Of a DNA stretch of 64,000 nucleotides, positions 51,080 through 59,832 are shown piece by piece (the first letter of the stretch is position 1; each line of letters starts with the position of its first letter). Made by a program: the position numbers and the translations under genes. Below the pieces are notes generated by a model. That model saw only the letters and a program-made list of their open reading frames with translations, did not search any database and had not been told where the DNA came from. Source of the DNA: JBGPGW01 sp046349515 (GTDB taxonomy: Bacteria; Pseudomonadota; Alphaproteobacteria; CADEGL01); assembly GCA_046349515.1 (NCBI GenBank), contig JAXMCE010000005.1, positions 62,001 through 126,000 of the forward strand, given 5' to 3'.

Positions 51080-52297
51080 TCAATCCACGATGGCGTAGGC
51101 TTCGACTTCGATCTCGAGCCCCTCGACCCCGAGGGCCGCGAGCGGAATGCCCGTCGTCGTGGGGCCGGGATTCTTGAAGCGGCTCGACCGGATGCTGAGA
51201 TTCTTGTGGAGCTGGTCGTAGCTGGCACCGCCCTTGTAGAAGGTGTTCACCTTCACCACGTCGTCCATCGTGGCGCCGTAGGCCTTGAGCACGGTGTCGA
51301 TGTAGTCCATGCAGACCTTCGTCTGCTTGACCATGTCGTTCGGGTGGAGCGCCTTGCCGACGCCCACGGACGAGACCTGGCCGCCGACGAAGATCACGTT
51401 CCCGCACTTCACGCCCTGCTGGAAGTTGACCGGGATCGGCCAGTCCCAGTGCCCTGGCGGGCGCATGGACTGGCGGGGCAGGTGAGTCCCGTCGATGCCG
51501 AGCATGGCGCAGGCTTCCTGCCGCAAGGTGAGGCCTTTGGGGAAGAGGTCCGGGACGGGCACGCCCGTGCCGACGGGCCCCGGCCATTTGAAGGCGTTGC
51601 CGCGGATTTGCGCTGCCTGGCTCCAGTCACGGGCGGTGCCGTGTCCGACGTAGAAGGTGTTGATGCGCCCGACGTCATCGAGCTCCGCGCCGAAGCCGGC
51701 AAGCACCTTGCGCACGTTCTCGATGGTGATCCGCGCCTGCTCGACGGGGTTGCCGGGGACGAGAACCGCCCCCGTCTGGTCGAGCGGCATCTGCGCGCCG
51801 ACCCAGATCATTTCGCCGCACCGCACGCCGTGGCTGAACGGCCAATCCCAGTGGCCCTTGGGATTGGAGGGCGTGCGCGGGATGCGTGCGCCGTTCTCGC
51901 CGCGCATGGCGATGGCCTCGATCTCGACGACCATCCCGGGATAGGCCAAGGTCGGCAGCGGCACGGGCATGAGGGCGGGCGGAACCGCGCCCTTGAAGCG
52001 CCGCCGCAATGCCATGAGCGCCGCGCGCTCGTCGACGTCGCCGCGGTTCACGTAGAACATCACGAGCTTTGTCACGTCGTCGAGGTCGGCGCCGAGCTCC
52101 TTCAAGACGGTCTCGATATGGGTCACGACGGCGTCGATCTGGGCGTGGAGGTCATTCGGGCGGAGGGTGCGACCTTTCGGATCGAGATCGACCTGGCCGC
52201 CCACGAAGCAGAGATCGCCGACCCTGAGGCCGTGCTTGTGCGTGACCTTGATGGGCCAGCTCCAATGGCCCTTGGGCCACACATATTTGCGCTTCAT
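51080..52297 (-). CDS. three-domain RidA-like fusion protein
   Basis: The protein has 405 residues and three tandem RidA/YjgF domains. Each begins with GHW-x-WP (residues 10-15, 148-153, 282-287) followed by V(R/K)CG- or VGD-type strands and an FVGGQV / WVGAQM / FVGGQV core; the unit spacing is 138 and 134 residues. RidA proteins normally form homotrimers of a single domain, so this chain could fold as one built-in trimer. The Arg matching E. coli RidA Arg105 is missing in all three (Met/Leu, Thr, Thr), so it may not deaminate enamines. ATG 52297 is the start. I do not know a characterised relative. Confidence 0.9.
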   Translation of the reverse strand: MKRKYVWPKGHWSWPIKVTHKHGLRVGDLCFVGGQVDLDPKGRTLRPNDLHAQIDAVVTHIETVLKELGADLDDVTKLVMFYVNRGDVDERAALMALRRRFKGAVPPALMPVPLPTLAYPGMVVEIEAIAMRGENGARIPRTPSNPKGHWDWPFSHGVRCGEMIWVGAQMPLDQTGAVLVPGNPVEQARITIENVRKVLAGFGAELDDVGRINTFYVGHGTARDWSQAAQIRGNAFKWPGPVGTGVPVPDLFPKGLTLRQEACAMLGIDGTHLPRQSMRPPGHWDWPIPVNFQQGVKCGNVIFVGGQVSSVGVGKALHPNDMVKQTKVCMDYIDTVLKAYGATMDDVVKVNTFYKGGASYDQLHKNLSIRSSRFKNPGPTTTGIPLAALGVEGLEIEVEAYAIVD

Positions 52298-52432
52298 CTG
52301 ATCCCCCTTGAGGCAGGCGGCCGCGCGGCACGGCCATCTCGACTCTCCCTTGTGCGCCGTTCGGCGTCAACGTTGCCTTGGGGCGCCCATCTTGCTTTGC
52401 TGGCGCCAACACGCTGACCGTGGAGGGCTGCG

Positions 52433-53194
52433 ATGACGGATATGTTCAAATTGGCGGGGCGGACTGTTTTCGTGACGGGCGCTTCGGCCGGACTCGGTCG
52501 GCATTTCGTGCATACGCTGGCGCAAGCGGGCGCGCGTCTTGCCATTGGCGCCCGGCGTCTTGACCGCCTCGAGGCCTTGAAGGCGGCCCTGCCGAAGGCC
52601 GAGATCGTGCCGATCGCGCTCGACGTGACAAAGGCCGAGAGCGTCAAGGAGGCGCTCGACCGCGCCGAGGCGGCCTTGGGCCCTGTCTCCGCGCTCGTCA
52701 ACAACGCCGGCATCGCCTCGCCTCGACGCATCCTCGAGATTCCCGAATCCGAATACGATTCCATCATGGCGACGAACGCCAAGGGCATGTGGCTCATGGC
52801 GCAGGAGATGGGCCGGCGGATGATCGCGCGCGGGCAGGGCGGGCAGATCGTGAACATCGCTTCGATGGGTGGCTTGATCGCGACGCGCAGTCTCTCTGCC
52901 TACGGCATGTCGAAGGCGGCCGTCATCCACATGACCAAGGCCATGGCGCTCGAATGGGCGCGCGAAGGGATCAACGTGAACGCGATCTGCCCGGGCTACG
53001 TCTCGACGGAGATGAACGACTACTATTTCAACTCGGAGAGTGGCCGGAAATTCGTGGCCACGTTCTTGCGGAAGCGCCTCATGCAGGAGGAGGATCTCGA
53101 CGGCCCGCTCCTGTTGCTCGTCTCGGGCGCCTCGCGCGCGATGACGGGCACGATCCTCACCTGCGACGATGCTCAGGGCTTCACGCTGTACTGA
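52433..53194 (+). CDS. short-chain dehydrogenase/reductase
   Basis: This is a 253-residue classical SDR. The cofactor motif is TVFVTGASAGLGRHFV, with ALVNNAGIASPR, the catalytic Ser in IVNIASMGGLIATR and Tyr/Lys in SAYGMSKAAVIHM. It ends ASRAMTGTILTCDDAQGFTLY, typical of the 3-oxoacyl reductase/gluconate dehydrogenase branch. ATG 52433 starts just after the triple-RidA gene on the other strand, and the divergent gap is 135 bp. The substrate is unknown. Confidence 0.95.
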   Translation: MTDMFKLAGRTVFVTGASAGLGRHFVHTLAQAGARLAIGARRLDRLEALKAALPKAEIVPIALDVTKAESVKEALDRAEAALGPVSALVNNAGIASPRRILEIPESEYDSIMATNAKGMWLMAQEMGRRMIARGQGGQIVNIASMGGLIATRSLSAYGMSKAAVIHMTKAMALEWAREGINVNAICPGYVSTEMNDYYFNSESGRKFVATFLRKRLMQEEDLDGPLLLLVSGASRAMTGTILTCDDAQGFTLY

Positions 53195-53209
53195 CCGAGT
53201 GCCCTTCGG

Positions 53210-54007
53210 TCAGGGCGCGATCGTCGTGGCGCTCCTCAGGCGCAGATTGGCAGTAAGCCCCTTCGGGTTTGTCGCATGCCGGACGTTGACCTTGAGATCG
53301 CAGGCCGTGCAAAGGCCGGTCGCGAGATCGACGAGGCATTGGCCGGGCAGGACGAAATTGACGGGTCCCACCCGCGCGATGTCGGTCTCGAGGCCGCCGC
53401 GGGATTCGACGACGAGGTAGTCGCTGCCGGCGACCTTCGCGAGGCCGAGCGCCTTGAAGGTGAGCGTGTTGCGCTTGACGAGCACGTCCTGCGAGTTGCG
53501 CGCGATGGCTTGCGGCAGGTCGCGGGTGCTCCACACCTCTTGCCCCTGCCGGATCGGGTTGCGCGGCCGGAACGCGTCCATGATGGCGAAGAGGATCGCG
53601 GTCTCAGTGTTCGTCTGGCGTTGCGCGCCGAGGGAGATGTCCTTGACCTGACCGGCCGGGGTCATGATCGCGTGCTGCTCGAAGGCTTGCTGCTGCGTCT
53701 GGCCGGCGAGGGTGAGCGTGGCGCTGCCGGCCTCGTCCCAGGCGAGGTCCGAGCCGGTTTTCGCGATCGAGCCGCGCGAGCGGCTCTCGGCCGCGAGATC
53801 GAAGGCGCCCGGAAGGAGCGGAAGCGTGTAGGCGCCGTTCACCGTCACCGTGCGCTGGTAGGACGACACCGGCCGGTAGAGCAGCGTGATCTCGTCGCTC
53901 AAGGGCCGGATGCCCGTCGCCGCGATCGGCAAGGGGGTCTCGGCCGCGGCGGAGGCGCTGACACAGAGGACAGCGGCCCAAAAGGCGAGGCGGACGGCAC
54001 GGACCAT
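53210..54007 (-). CDS. secreted protein of unknown function
   Basis: This protein of 265 residues has a Sec signal peptide (VRAVRLAFWAAVLCVSASAAAE, cleavage after the Ala-x-Ala). The mature part is mostly beta: LSDEITLLYRPVSSYQRTVTV, repeated LTLAGQTQQQ-type strands and a C-terminal pair of cysteines (CLVDLATGLCTACDL) that may form a disulfide. I do not recognise the family; the overall pattern recalls DUF3108-type periplasmic proteins. Start at ATG 54007 gives the best signal peptide. It follows the luciferase-like gene in the same direction after 166 bp. Confidence 0.8.
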   Translation of the reverse strand: MVRAVRLAFWAAVLCVSASAAAETPLPIAATGIRPLSDEITLLYRPVSSYQRTVTVNGAYTLPLLPGAFDLAAESRSRGSIAKTGSDLAWDEAGSATLTLAGQTQQQAFEQHAIMTPAGQVKDISLGAQRQTNTETAILFAIMDAFRPRNPIRQGQEVWSTRDLPQAIARNSQDVLVKRNTLTFKALGLAKVAGSDYLVVESRGGLETDIARVGPVNFVLPGQCLVDLATGLCTACDLKVNVRHATNPKGLTANLRLRSATTIAP

Positions 54008-54173
54008 GGCGTCAATCCCTGTCGGCACGGCGAGGGGGCAGGAAACCGGCTCGATCTGGCGAAATTATGGCAGGACGTTCAACCATCTCTGTCAACGCTT
54101 TAGCACAGTCGCCGGCAACGGGATCGTGCGGATCGCAGCGGACGCGAGGGTGAATGCTCCGCCGCGGTTCACG

Positions 54174-55187
54174 TCAACCTCGCGGGGCGAGCCCAAATGC
54201 CTCCGCGATGAGCTCGTAGGACCGGACGCGCGCGCGAAAATCGTGGCAGATGGTCACGAGCATCAGTTCGTCGACCTGGTATTCGGCGACGAGTTCCAGG
54301 AGCTCGGCTTTGACCTTTTCCGGCGAGCCCATGATGGTGCGCCGCCCGCTCCGGCGCAGGAGCTCGAGGTCGCGCTCGGTGTAGGGATAGGCCATCGCCT
54401 CCTCGACGCTCGGATAGGGCGCCTCCCCGCCCTTGAAGAAATTGAGGAGCCACAGCCGCCGGCTCGCCGCGAGCCGCTCGGCCTCCTCGTCCGTCTCGGC
54501 GCAGATCGTGAAGACCGCGAGGCTCGAATAAGGCCGCGCCAGTTTCTCGGACGGCTTGAATTGCTGCCGGTAGGCATGGAGCACGGGCGCGCCGCCCTCG
54601 CCCGTGATGAACTGCGCGAAGGAGAAGGCGCAGCCAAGATGGGCCGCGTAGGCGGCGCTGTAGTCGCTCGAGCCGAGAAGCCAGAGCTCGGGCTGGGTCG
54701 GCCCCTCCGGCATGGCGCGGATGGGCGCGAACGGATGGCCCTCGGGCAGGGTGCCATTGAGAAAACCCATGAGCATGCCGAGCTTCGGCGGGAAGGCTTC
54801 AGGACCCTGCATCTCGGGTGAGAGCTGGAGCGCCATCGCCGTGCGGCCGTCGGAACCGGGTGCGCGCCCGATGCCGAGATCGATGCGCCCCGGATAGAGC
54901 GTCTCGAGCATGCGGAACGTCTCGGCGACTTTGAGCGGGCTGTAATGGTTGAGCATGACGCCACCGGATCCGACGCGCATGGCCTTGGTCGCTCCGGCGA
55001 TGCGCGCGATGAGGATCTCGGGCGCCGTGCCGGCGAGGCCGCGGCTGTTGTGGTGCTCGGCCAGCCAATAGCGGTGGAAGCCCAGGCGGTCGGCAGCGAT
55101 CGCCAGCTCGACCGTCTCGCGGATGGCATCGGCCGGGGTGGCGCCGCTCCGGATCGGCGATTGATCGAGGACGCCGAGGAGGGTCAC
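54174..55187 (-). CDS. LLM-class flavin-dependent oxidoreductase
   Basis: The 337-residue protein has the bacterial luciferase fold, close to the MsnO8/YhbW-type group: LLGVLDQSPIRSGATPADAIRE, HRYWLAEHHNSRGLAGTAPEI, YPGRIDLGIGRAPGSD and a C-terminal IMGSPEKVKAELLEL. Such enzymes use FMNH2 or, in some branches, reduced F420. The GTG start at 55187 overlaps the stop of the metallo-beta-lactamase gene (GTGA). Because F420 is made in this organism, F420 use was considered, but the sequence resembles FMN-type members more. Confidence 0.9.
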   Translation of the reverse strand: MTLLGVLDQSPIRSGATPADAIRETVELAIAADRLGFHRYWLAEHHNSRGLAGTAPEILIARIAGATKAMRVGSGGVMLNHYSPLKVAETFRMLETLYPGRIDLGIGRAPGSDGRTAMALQLSPEMQGPEAFPPKLGMLMGFLNGTLPEGHPFAPIRAMPEGPTQPELWLLGSSDYSAAYAAHLGCAFSFAQFITGEGGAPVLHAYRQQFKPSEKLARPYSSLAVFTICAETDEEAERLAASRRLWLLNFFKGGEAPYPSVEEAMAYPYTERDLELLRRSGRRTIMGSPEKVKAELLELVAEYQVDELMLVTICHDFRARVRSYELIAEAFGLAPRG

Positions 55188-55990
55188 GGTGTAGCGCTGG
55201 GCTCCACATCGAGGCGCACGGCAATCCCCTCGAGAGCTGCGCTTGGCGAGGGATACCGCGTCATGACCTGCGGATCGTGGCCGGGAATGACGTGCTTCGG
55301 CGATTCGGCCAGGCGCCTCAGCGTCGCGTAGCCGTCGATCGTCTCGGTCATGTTGTGGACGATGGGAAAGGGTCGGCCTTCCTCCATGTTCGCGTAAAGG
55401 TGGCTCGCGTCCGAGGCGAGGACGACCCAACCGCGCCGCGTATGCACCCGCACGGATTGCATGCCCATCGTGTGCCCGCCGATGCGGTGGAGCGAAAGGC
55501 CGGGTGCCAACGTCGCGTCTCCGTCATGGAACGAGACGCGGCCGGCGTAAACCGCCCGGATCATCTGGACGACGTCATCGACCGCGTAGTGGCGGTTGAT
55601 CGCGGCATGGCACATGTGCCGCCCCGTCGCGTAGGCGACCTCGTTGTCCTGGACGTGGAAGCGGGCGCGCGGGAACTGGTCGAGGCTTCCCGCGTGGTCG
55701 TAGTGGAGGTGGGTGATGACCACGTCCTCGACCGCCGCGGCCTCGATGCCGAGGGCGCGAAGCCCGTCCGAGGGATCGCGCAACCGGTGCCGGTTGCGCT
55801 TCAGCGCTTCCGCTTCGCCGAATCCGGTGTCGATCACGAAGGTGCGGCCGGCGCCCCGGATCGCCCAGAGAAAATAGTCGAGCGGCATGGGCCCGTCATG
55901 CGGATCGCCGCCGAGGAAATTCTCGCTCCGGCGTCGCTCGACGGAGCCGAACTTGATGGCAAACACTTCGTACTGCGGAAGATCGGGCAT
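55184..55990 (-). CDS. metallo-beta-lactamase fold hydrolase (lactonase-like)
   Basis: This MBL-fold enzyme has 268 residues and the zinc motif H-x-H-x-D-H in VVITHLHYDHAGSLDQF, then HRIGGHTMGMQSVRVH, VLASDASHLYANM and HVIPGHDPQVMTRYP. The arrangement is close to N-acyl-homoserine lactonases (AiiA-like), but generic lactonase or hydrolase activity is also possible. Its stop overlaps the GTG of the LLM-class gene, so the pair is translated together. It is divergent from the CMD gene at 56082. Confidence 0.92.
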   Translation of the reverse strand: MPDLPQYEVFAIKFGSVERRRSENFLGGDPHDGPMPLDYFLWAIRGAGRTFVIDTGFGEAEALKRNRHRLRDPSDGLRALGIEAAAVEDVVITHLHYDHAGSLDQFPRARFHVQDNEVAYATGRHMCHAAINRHYAVDDVVQMIRAVYAGRVSFHDGDATLAPGLSLHRIGGHTMGMQSVRVHTRRGWVVLASDASHLYANMEEGRPFPIVHNMTETIDGYATLRRLAESPKHVIPGHDPQVMTRYPSPSAALEGIAVRLDVEPSATP

Positions 55991-56081
55991 GGCGGGTTCC
56001 CGGATGCTTTGGGTTACCTTAGCGGGAAGCTTCGCCTACGATAAGGCGCATCGGAGCAACCACAGGGGAAGGACCGCATCC

Positions 56082-56471
56082 ATGGCCAATGAACTGTACG
56101 AAAAGGGCCTCAAGATCCGAAAGGAAGTCCTGGGCGAGGCTTATGTCGAGCGCGCGTTGAAGAACGTCGACGATTTCAACCGCGAGTTCCAGGAGCTCGT
56201 GACCGGCTATTGCTGGGGCGGGATCTGGGGACGGCCGGGGCTGTCGCGCAAGCAGCGCAGCTTGAACAATCTCTGCATGCTCGCGGCCTTGAATCGCCCG
56301 CACGAGTTCGAGATCCACTTCAAGGGTGCGCTCAACAACGGCTGCACCTTGGAGGAGATCAGGGAAACTCTGATGCAAATCGCCATCTATTGCGGCATCC
56401 CCGCGGGCGTCGAAGCCTTCCGCATCGGGCGCAAGGTCTTGCAGGAGCAGGCGGGAGCCAAGGCCGAATGA
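56082..56471 (+). CDS. carboxymuconolactone decarboxylase family protein (PcaC-like)
   Basis: This all-helical protein has 129 residues: GRPGLSRKQRSLNNLCMLAALN and HFKGALNNGCTLEEIRETLMQIAIYCG are the family core. PcaC itself decarboxylates 4-carboxymuconolactone in the protocatechuate pathway; many relatives have unknown roles. GGGGAAGGA precedes ATG 56082 by 8 nt. The stop overlaps the next ATG by 3 bp (ATGA), so it is coupled to the beta-hydroxyacid dehydrogenase. Confidence 0.92.
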   Translation: MANELYEKGLKIRKEVLGEAYVERALKNVDDFNREFQELVTGYCWGGIWGRPGLSRKQRSLNNLCMLAALNRPHEFEIHFKGALNNGCTLEEIRETLMQIAIYCGIPAGVEAFRIGRKVLQEQAGAKAE

Positions 56472-57337
56472 CGACGCTCGGTTTTCTCGGCCTTGGCAAG
56501 ATGGGCGGGCCCATGGCGGCGCGCCTCGCTGCTGCGGGCCATGGACTGGTCGTCTATGACAAGGCTGGGACAAGCGAACGCGCGCCCGCGGGCGCGCGCG
56601 TCGCCCAGTCGATCGCGGGCGTCGCGGCCGAGGCGGAAACGGTGTTCTTGAGCCTGCCGGACGGGGCCGCCGTCAAGGACGCAACGCGCGAGATTATCGA
56701 CGCATTGCGGCGGCGGACGACGACCGTCGTCGATCTCTCGACCATCGGAATCGCGGCGGCCCAGGCGGCAGCGGCAGAGATGGCCGCGGCGGGCCTCGAC
56801 TATCTCGACGCGCCGGTCAGCGGCGGTGTCACGGGCGCGATCAAGGGCACGCTCGCGGTCATGGCATCCGGCAAGCGCGAGACCTTCGAGCGCTTGAAGC
56901 CGGCGCTCGGCGCCATGGCCAAGAACCTCTTCCATGTCGGCGAGAAGCCCGGCCAGGGCCAGGCCATGAAGCTCCTCAACAACTTCCTTTCGGCGACGGC
57001 CATGGCGGCCACGAGCGAAGCCACGATCTTCGGCGAATCGCACGGCCTCGACATGGCGACCATGCTCGCGGTGCTGAACGTCTCGACGGGGCAGAACACG
57101 GCGACGAGCGACAAGTTCGTGAACCGCGTGCTGACCGGCTCCTTCGATGCCGGCTTCACCACCCGCCTCATGGCGAAGGACGTCGGCCTCTATCTCGAGA
57201 ATGTCGAGGCGGCCGGGACGCACGCGGAAGTGGGGCGCGTCGTGACTGGCATCATGGCGCGGCTCGCGAGTGCTTTGCCCGACGCCGACTTCACGCGCAT
57301 ATATCAGTTCCTGGGCGGCACCCGGCATTCCCGCTGA
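56468..57337 (+). CDS. NAD(P)-dependent beta-hydroxyacid dehydrogenase family protein
   Basis: The protein has 289 residues and belongs to the 3-hydroxyisobutyrate/tartronate semialdehyde reductase group. The cofactor site is TLGFLGLGKMGGPMAARLAAAG, then TVFLSLPDGAAVKDATR, LDAPVSGGVTGAIKGTLAVM with the active-site Ser/Gly loop and the catalytic Lys in GQGQAMKLLNNFLSA. It is the second gene of the plus-strand module and would reduce or oxidise a hydroxyacid made upstream. Confidence 0.94.
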   Translation: MTTLGFLGLGKMGGPMAARLAAAGHGLVVYDKAGTSERAPAGARVAQSIAGVAAEAETVFLSLPDGAAVKDATREIIDALRRRTTTVVDLSTIGIAAAQAAAAEMAAAGLDYLDAPVSGGVTGAIKGTLAVMASGKRETFERLKPALGAMAKNLFHVGEKPGQGQAMKLLNNFLSATAMAATSEATIFGESHGLDMATMLAVLNVSTGQNTATSDKFVNRVLTGSFDAGFTTRLMAKDVGLYLENVEAAGTHAEVGRVVTGIMARLASALPDADFTRIYQFLGGTRHSR

Positions 57338-57465
57338 GCGCGGTGGTCTGTGCCGCTCCGCTATGTCGCGCCTGACGGCGGGCAGCCGCATCTGCTATAG
57401 CAAGGGCGGGAAAGAGCCGCGCCCGCCCCCAGAGGGCAGAGGCCGCCATCGGAGGAGCAAGAAGC

Positions 57466-58896
57466 ATGAACGAACGTCTCGAACTCTACATCAACGGCAA
57501 GTGGCAGAACGGCGGCCGCGCCGGCGAGGATCTCATCAATCCGGCGACCGAGGCTGTCATTGGCCGCTTGCCGCATGCGACCGAGACCGACCTCGACGAA
57601 GCGCTCCAAGCGGCGGCCAAGGGTTTCGAGATCTGGCGCAAGACCGCGCCCTATGACCGCGCGCGGATCTTGAAAAAAGCCGCCGACCTCATCCGTGCCC
57701 GTGCCGAGGCGATCGCGACGATCCTCACGACCGAGCAGGGCAAGGTTCTGGCCGAGGCGCGCATCGAGGTGAATGTCACGGCCGACATCTTCGAGTGGTA
57801 TGCGGAGGAGGGGCGGCGCGCCTATGGCCGCATCATTCCGGGGCGCGTGGCGAACCAGCGCCAGATGGTGGTGAAGGAGCCGATCGGCCCCGTCGCAGCC
57901 TTCACGCCGTGGAACTTCCCGGCTCTGACTCCGGCGCGCAAGATCGGCGGTGCCCTCGCCGCGGGTTGCTCGCTCATCATCAAGGCGTCGGAAGAGACAC
58001 CGGCGACCTGCGTCGCCATCGTGCGGTGCTTCGAGGAGGCGGGCGTCCCGCCAGGCGTTCTCAACCTCGTCTTCGGCGTGCCGTCGAAGGTTTCGGAGAA
58101 GCTCATCGCCTCGCCCGTCATCCGCAAGATCTCCTTCACCGGCTCGATCCCGGTCGGCAAGCACCTGGCGAAGCTCGCGGCCGAGGGGATGAAGCGCGCG
58201 ACGATGGAGTTGGGCGGCCACGGGCCGGTGATCGTGTTCGACGATGTGGATGCCGAGAAGGTCGCGGCGGTCGCCGCGGCCGGCAAGTTCCGCAACGCGG
58301 GCCAGGTCTGCATCTCGCCCACGCGCTTCTTCGTGCATGAGAAGGTGTACGACCGCTTCGTCGAGGCCTTCGCCTCGATCGCCAAGGGCCTCAAGGTCGG
58401 CAACGGCCTCGACAAGGACACCCAGATGGGTCCCATGGCAAACGCGCGCCGCATCGACGCCATGGAGAAGCTCGTGGGCGATGCTGTCGGGCGCGGCGCC
58501 AAGGTGGCCTCGGGCGGCCAGCGCATCGGCAACCAGGGATTCTTCTTCGCGCCGACCGTTCTCACCGACGTGCCCGAGGATTCGCGCGTGATGAACGAGG
58601 AGCCATTCGGCCCTGTCGCGCCCTGCGTGCGCTTCCGCGAGTTCGACGATGTCGTGAAGCGCGCGAACAAGCTGCCCTTCGGCCTCGCGGCCTATGCCTT
58701 CACGAGCAGTGCCGACCGCGCGACCGCCGTGGCTGATGCGCTTGAGTCGGGCATGGTTGGCATCAACCACTTCGGCGTCTCGCTGCCCGAGACGCCGTTC
58801 GGCGGGGTCAAGGAAAGCGGCTACGGCCATGAGGGCGGCATCGAGGGGCTCGAGGCCTATCTTGTCAGCAAGTTCGTGAGCCAGATCGGGGCCTGA
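57466..58896 (+). CDS. aldehyde dehydrogenase (succinate-semialdehyde dehydrogenase-like)
   Basis: This NAD(P)-dependent enzyme has 476 residues. Catalytic Cys282 lies in GQVCISPTRFFV and Glu248 in MELGGHGPVIVF; AAFTPWNFPAL and the NAD motif FTGSIPVGKHL are present, ending ESGYGHEGGIEGLEAYL. The GabD-like length and motifs fit semialdehyde substrates. A 128-bp gap separates it from the hydroxyacid dehydrogenase; the TauD genes follow directly. Confidence 0.95.
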   Translation: MNERLELYINGKWQNGGRAGEDLINPATEAVIGRLPHATETDLDEALQAAAKGFEIWRKTAPYDRARILKKAADLIRARAEAIATILTTEQGKVLAEARIEVNVTADIFEWYAEEGRRAYGRIIPGRVANQRQMVVKEPIGPVAAFTPWNFPALTPARKIGGALAAGCSLIIKASEETPATCVAIVRCFEEAGVPPGVLNLVFGVPSKVSEKLIASPVIRKISFTGSIPVGKHLAKLAAEGMKRATMELGGHGPVIVFDDVDAEKVAAVAAAGKFRNAGQVCISPTRFFVHEKVYDRFVEAFASIAKGLKVGNGLDKDTQMGPMANARRIDAMEKLVGDAVGRGAKVASGGQRIGNQGFFFAPTVLTDVPEDSRVMNEEPFGPVAPCVRFREFDDVVKRANKLPFGLAAYAFTSSADRATAVADALESGMVGINHFGVSLPETPFGGVKESGYGHEGGIEGLEAYLVSKFVSQIGA

Positions 58897-58907
58897 GGAT
58901 GACGCGA

Positions 58908-58934
58908 GGGGATTCGCCGTCGCGGCGAATCCCC
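58908..58934 (+). terminator. 12-bp hairpin between the ALDH and the first TauD gene
   Basis: A perfect 12-bp stem (GGGGATTCGCCG / CGGCGAATCCCC) with a 3-nt loop starts 11 nt after the ALDH stop. No T-run follows, so it is better read as an RNA-processing or partial-termination signal. It would fall within the N-terminal extension of the longer TauD frame, which argues for the ATG at 58962. Confidence 0.45.
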
Positions 58935-58961
58935 AAACGGAAGCGAGGTGAATCGGTCGCC

Positions 58962-59807
58962 ATGGGATCGCGGATCGAGGTGCGGCCACTCGCCGGCGCG
59001 CTCGGCGCTGAGATCTTCGGCGTTGACCTCGCCGAGCCACTCGGCGACGCGGCGTTTGAAGCCATCCACCGCGCCTTTCTCGACAATGTCGTCATTTTCT
59101 TCCGCGACCAGCGGCTCGATCCGGAACAGTACAAGGCGTTCGGGCGGCGCTTCGGCGAGCTCGAGATCCATCGCTACCTGAAGGGCCTCGAGGGGCATCC
59201 GGAGGTGCTGCCCATCGTGCGCGAGCCCGATGATCGCGAGGTCTTCGCAGCCGGATGGCACTCGGACGTGACCTATCAAGAGCGCCCTGTCTTGGGTGCC
59301 ATGCTTTATGCACGCGACGTGCCTGGGTACGGGGCCGATACGCTCTTTGCCAACCAGTATCTCGCCTATGAGACGCTTTCGCCGGGCATGCGGGCGTGGC
59401 TCGACCGCCTCACCGGCATCCACGGCACGGCCAAGGTCTACGACCCGTACGCGAAGATGGGTGTTCATGATTCGCTGCTCAAGGGCGAGCGCAATGCCGC
59501 GCGGACGGCCGAGGAGGTCGAGCACCCGGTCGTTCGCACGCATCCGGAGACGAAGCGCAAGGCGCTCTTCGTCAATCCGCACTACACGCTCCGCTTCAAG
59601 GACATGACGGAGACCGAGAGCAAGCCGATCCTCGACTTCCTCTTCGCCCACGCGATCCGGCCGGAATTCACCTGCCGGTTCCGCTGGGCCGAGAACTCGA
59701 TCGCCTTCTGGGACAATCGTTGCACGCTCCACACGCCGATCGACGATTATTTCGGCAAGCGGCGCGTCATGCACAGGATCACGATCAAGGGCGACCGGCC
59801 GCGTTGA
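58962..59807 (+). CDS. TauD/TfdA-type dioxygenase (first of a tandem pair)
   Basis: This Fe(II)/2-oxoglutarate oxygenase has 281 residues. It has IEVRPLAGALGAEIFGVDL, the H-x-D of AAGWHSDVTYQERP, distal His in NRCTLHTPIDDYFG and Arg in RRVMHRITIKG. The length and motifs match alpha-ketoglutarate-dependent taurine or 2,4-D dioxygenase types. A longer frame starts at 58899, but its extra residues are Arg-rich and cover a hairpin. Confidence 0.93.
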   Translation: MGSRIEVRPLAGALGAEIFGVDLAEPLGDAAFEAIHRAFLDNVVIFFRDQRLDPEQYKAFGRRFGELEIHRYLKGLEGHPEVLPIVREPDDREVFAAGWHSDVTYQERPVLGAMLYARDVPGYGADTLFANQYLAYETLSPGMRAWLDRLTGIHGTAKVYDPYAKMGVHDSLLKGERNAARTAEEVEHPVVRTHPETKRKALFVNPHYTLRFKDMTETESKPILDFLFAHAIRPEFTCRFRWAENSIAFWDNRCTLHTPIDDYFGKRRVMHRITIKGDRPR

Positions 59808-59832
59808 GCGGGGCCGGCAGGGGAGGGGCGCG

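Noticed and set aside
54174..55187. F420-dependent function for the LLM-class oxidoreductase
   Set aside because: The motifs fit the MsnO8/YhbW FMN-type group better. F420 use is possible but not supported by the sequence.
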